A DNA stretch of 5,799 nt from Veillonella sp. (GTDB lineage Bacteria > Bacillota > Negativicutes > Veillonellales > Veillonellaceae): contig JAIITD010000107.1 in NCBI GenBank assembly GCA_022737715.1, forward strand, positions 1 through 5,799. The letters run 5' to 3'. Positions 5,512-5,799 of the stretch are shown piece by piece. Every line of letters begins with the position of its first letter. Position 1 is the first letter of the stretch. The notes beneath the pieces are model-generated. The model was not told where the DNA came from, searched no databases, and saw only the letters and a program-made list of their open reading frames with translations. The position numbers and the translations under genes were made by a program.

Positions 5512-5551
5512 CTAAAACGCAATTAGCTATTACTTTATGTAAAGCATGAAT

Positions 5552-5578
5552 AGCGATATTGGCAAGGCGCCAAGCGCT
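5552..5578. promoter_or_regulatory. GC-rich dyad, possible operator
   Basis: TTGGC-AAGGC-GCCAA at 5559-5573 is a perfect inverted repeat flanked by AGCG (5552-5555) and CGCT (5575-5578), in otherwise AT-rich DNA. The T-N(11+)-A dyad form is compatible with a LysR-type binding site. Its place about 120 bases upstream of lysR and just ahead of a possible + strand promoter is compatible with an operator, but binding is inferred. Confidence 0.35.
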
Positions 5579-5585
5579 GTATGTA

Positions 5586-5631
5586 TTGCTTTGACATAGC
5601 CCACCACGTTATAATGGGTTTATAGGGCTAT
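5586..5631 (+). promoter_or_regulatory. Possible + strand promoter with overlapping inverted repeat
   Basis: A perfect TATAAT at 5610-5615 has TTGCTT at 5586-5591 with an 18-base spacer; a perfect TTGACA at 5591-5596 is too close (13 bases). The inverted repeat ATAGCCC (5596-5602) / GGGCTAT (5625-5631) brackets the -10 box and the expected start point, a layout typical of repressor sites. The transcript would run toward the right edge of the window. Confidence 0.4.
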
Positions 5632-5799
5632 ATCAAGTTATGATATTAGGAATTATGGTTGTGCCCACTACAAATGTATGTTCACACATAATGCCATAAA
5701 TATATATAACATATATATTATTGCATTATTTTTTCATGTGCGCAAGTTTGTAATGGTTGTTATTCCTAAACATAATGATAGATTAAGCAAGTGTTCTAT

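Larger units (their letters stand above)
5436..5799. other. Gene-free upstream region of lysR with several inverted repeats
   Basis: No convincing coding frame is present. The region contains the lysR 5' untranslated region and, presumably, its promoter, for which I see no clear -35/-10 pair. It also holds a hairpin GCTATT/AATAGC (5525-5530, 5549-5554) enclosing CTTTA/TAAAG, a GC-rich dyad at 5552-5578, a possible + strand promoter near 5586-5615, TTAGGAAT/ATTCCTAA at 5646-5653 and 5762-5769, and a perfect AT-only palindrome (9-bp arms, 5699-5719). The + strand signals suggest a gene or RNA whose body lies to the right of the window. Confidence 0.5.

Noticed and set aside
5591..5615. TTGACA and TATAAT as a perfect consensus promoter.
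   Set aside because: The spacer is only 13 bases, too short for a normal sigma-70-type promoter; TTGCTT at 5586 with 18 bases is a better though weaker pair.
5699..5719. Perfect palindrome AATATATAT-AAC-ATATATATT as an operator or replication element.
   Set aside because: The arms are almost pure AT alternation, which is expected by chance in such AT-rich DNA and carries little information.

Overview
The window looks like chromosomal DNA from a low-GC member of the Negativicutes, most likely Veillonella or a close relative. This rests on an AT-rich composition, strong Shine-Dalgarno sites, a citrate lyase gene, and LysR, Bax-inhibitor-1 and ACS-family MFS proteins of the kind I associate with that group. 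The assignment is inference from composition and protein character and was not checked against a database.

Layout, left to right. The C-terminal quarter of citF (citrate lyase alpha chain) enters from the left edge on the + strand and ends at 366, followed by a strong hairpin terminator. Next come about 450 bases with no intact gene (367-821). This stretch is visibly more GC-rich than its surroundings and is full of inverted repeats, several of which are mutually exclusive; it may be a structured RNA or the remains of one. A 5'-truncated gene remnant follows (822-1109), then a small stand-alone cupin gene (1138-1494) with its own terminator. Directly after that terminator lies a 75-base relic of a LysR-type regulator gene on the - strand (1561-1635). 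It matches, without gaps, codons 147-171 of the intact lysR gene 3.4 kb downstream. So the cupin gene sits between two decayed genes, which marks roughly 0.8-1.65 kb as a zone of gene turnover.

The right half is orderly. A Bax-inhibitor-1/YccA family membrane protein (1726-2472) and an ACS-family MFS transporter (2675-4003) are each single-gene units on the + strand with good ribosome binding sites and hairpin terminators. They converge on a - strand two-gene operon: a LysR-type regulator (5435-4512) and a small single-pass coiled-coil membrane protein (4512-4093), joined by a TAATG stop/start overlap. The 4029-4089 hairpin ends both converging units. The last 360 bases hold the lysR upstream region, several inverted repeats, a possible + strand promoter and no clear gene.

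No mobile element, CRISPR array or phage gene is visible, and I see no convincing new multi-gene system. The most interesting items are the LysR relic, the structured citF downstream region and the translationally coupled LysR/membrane-protein pair.
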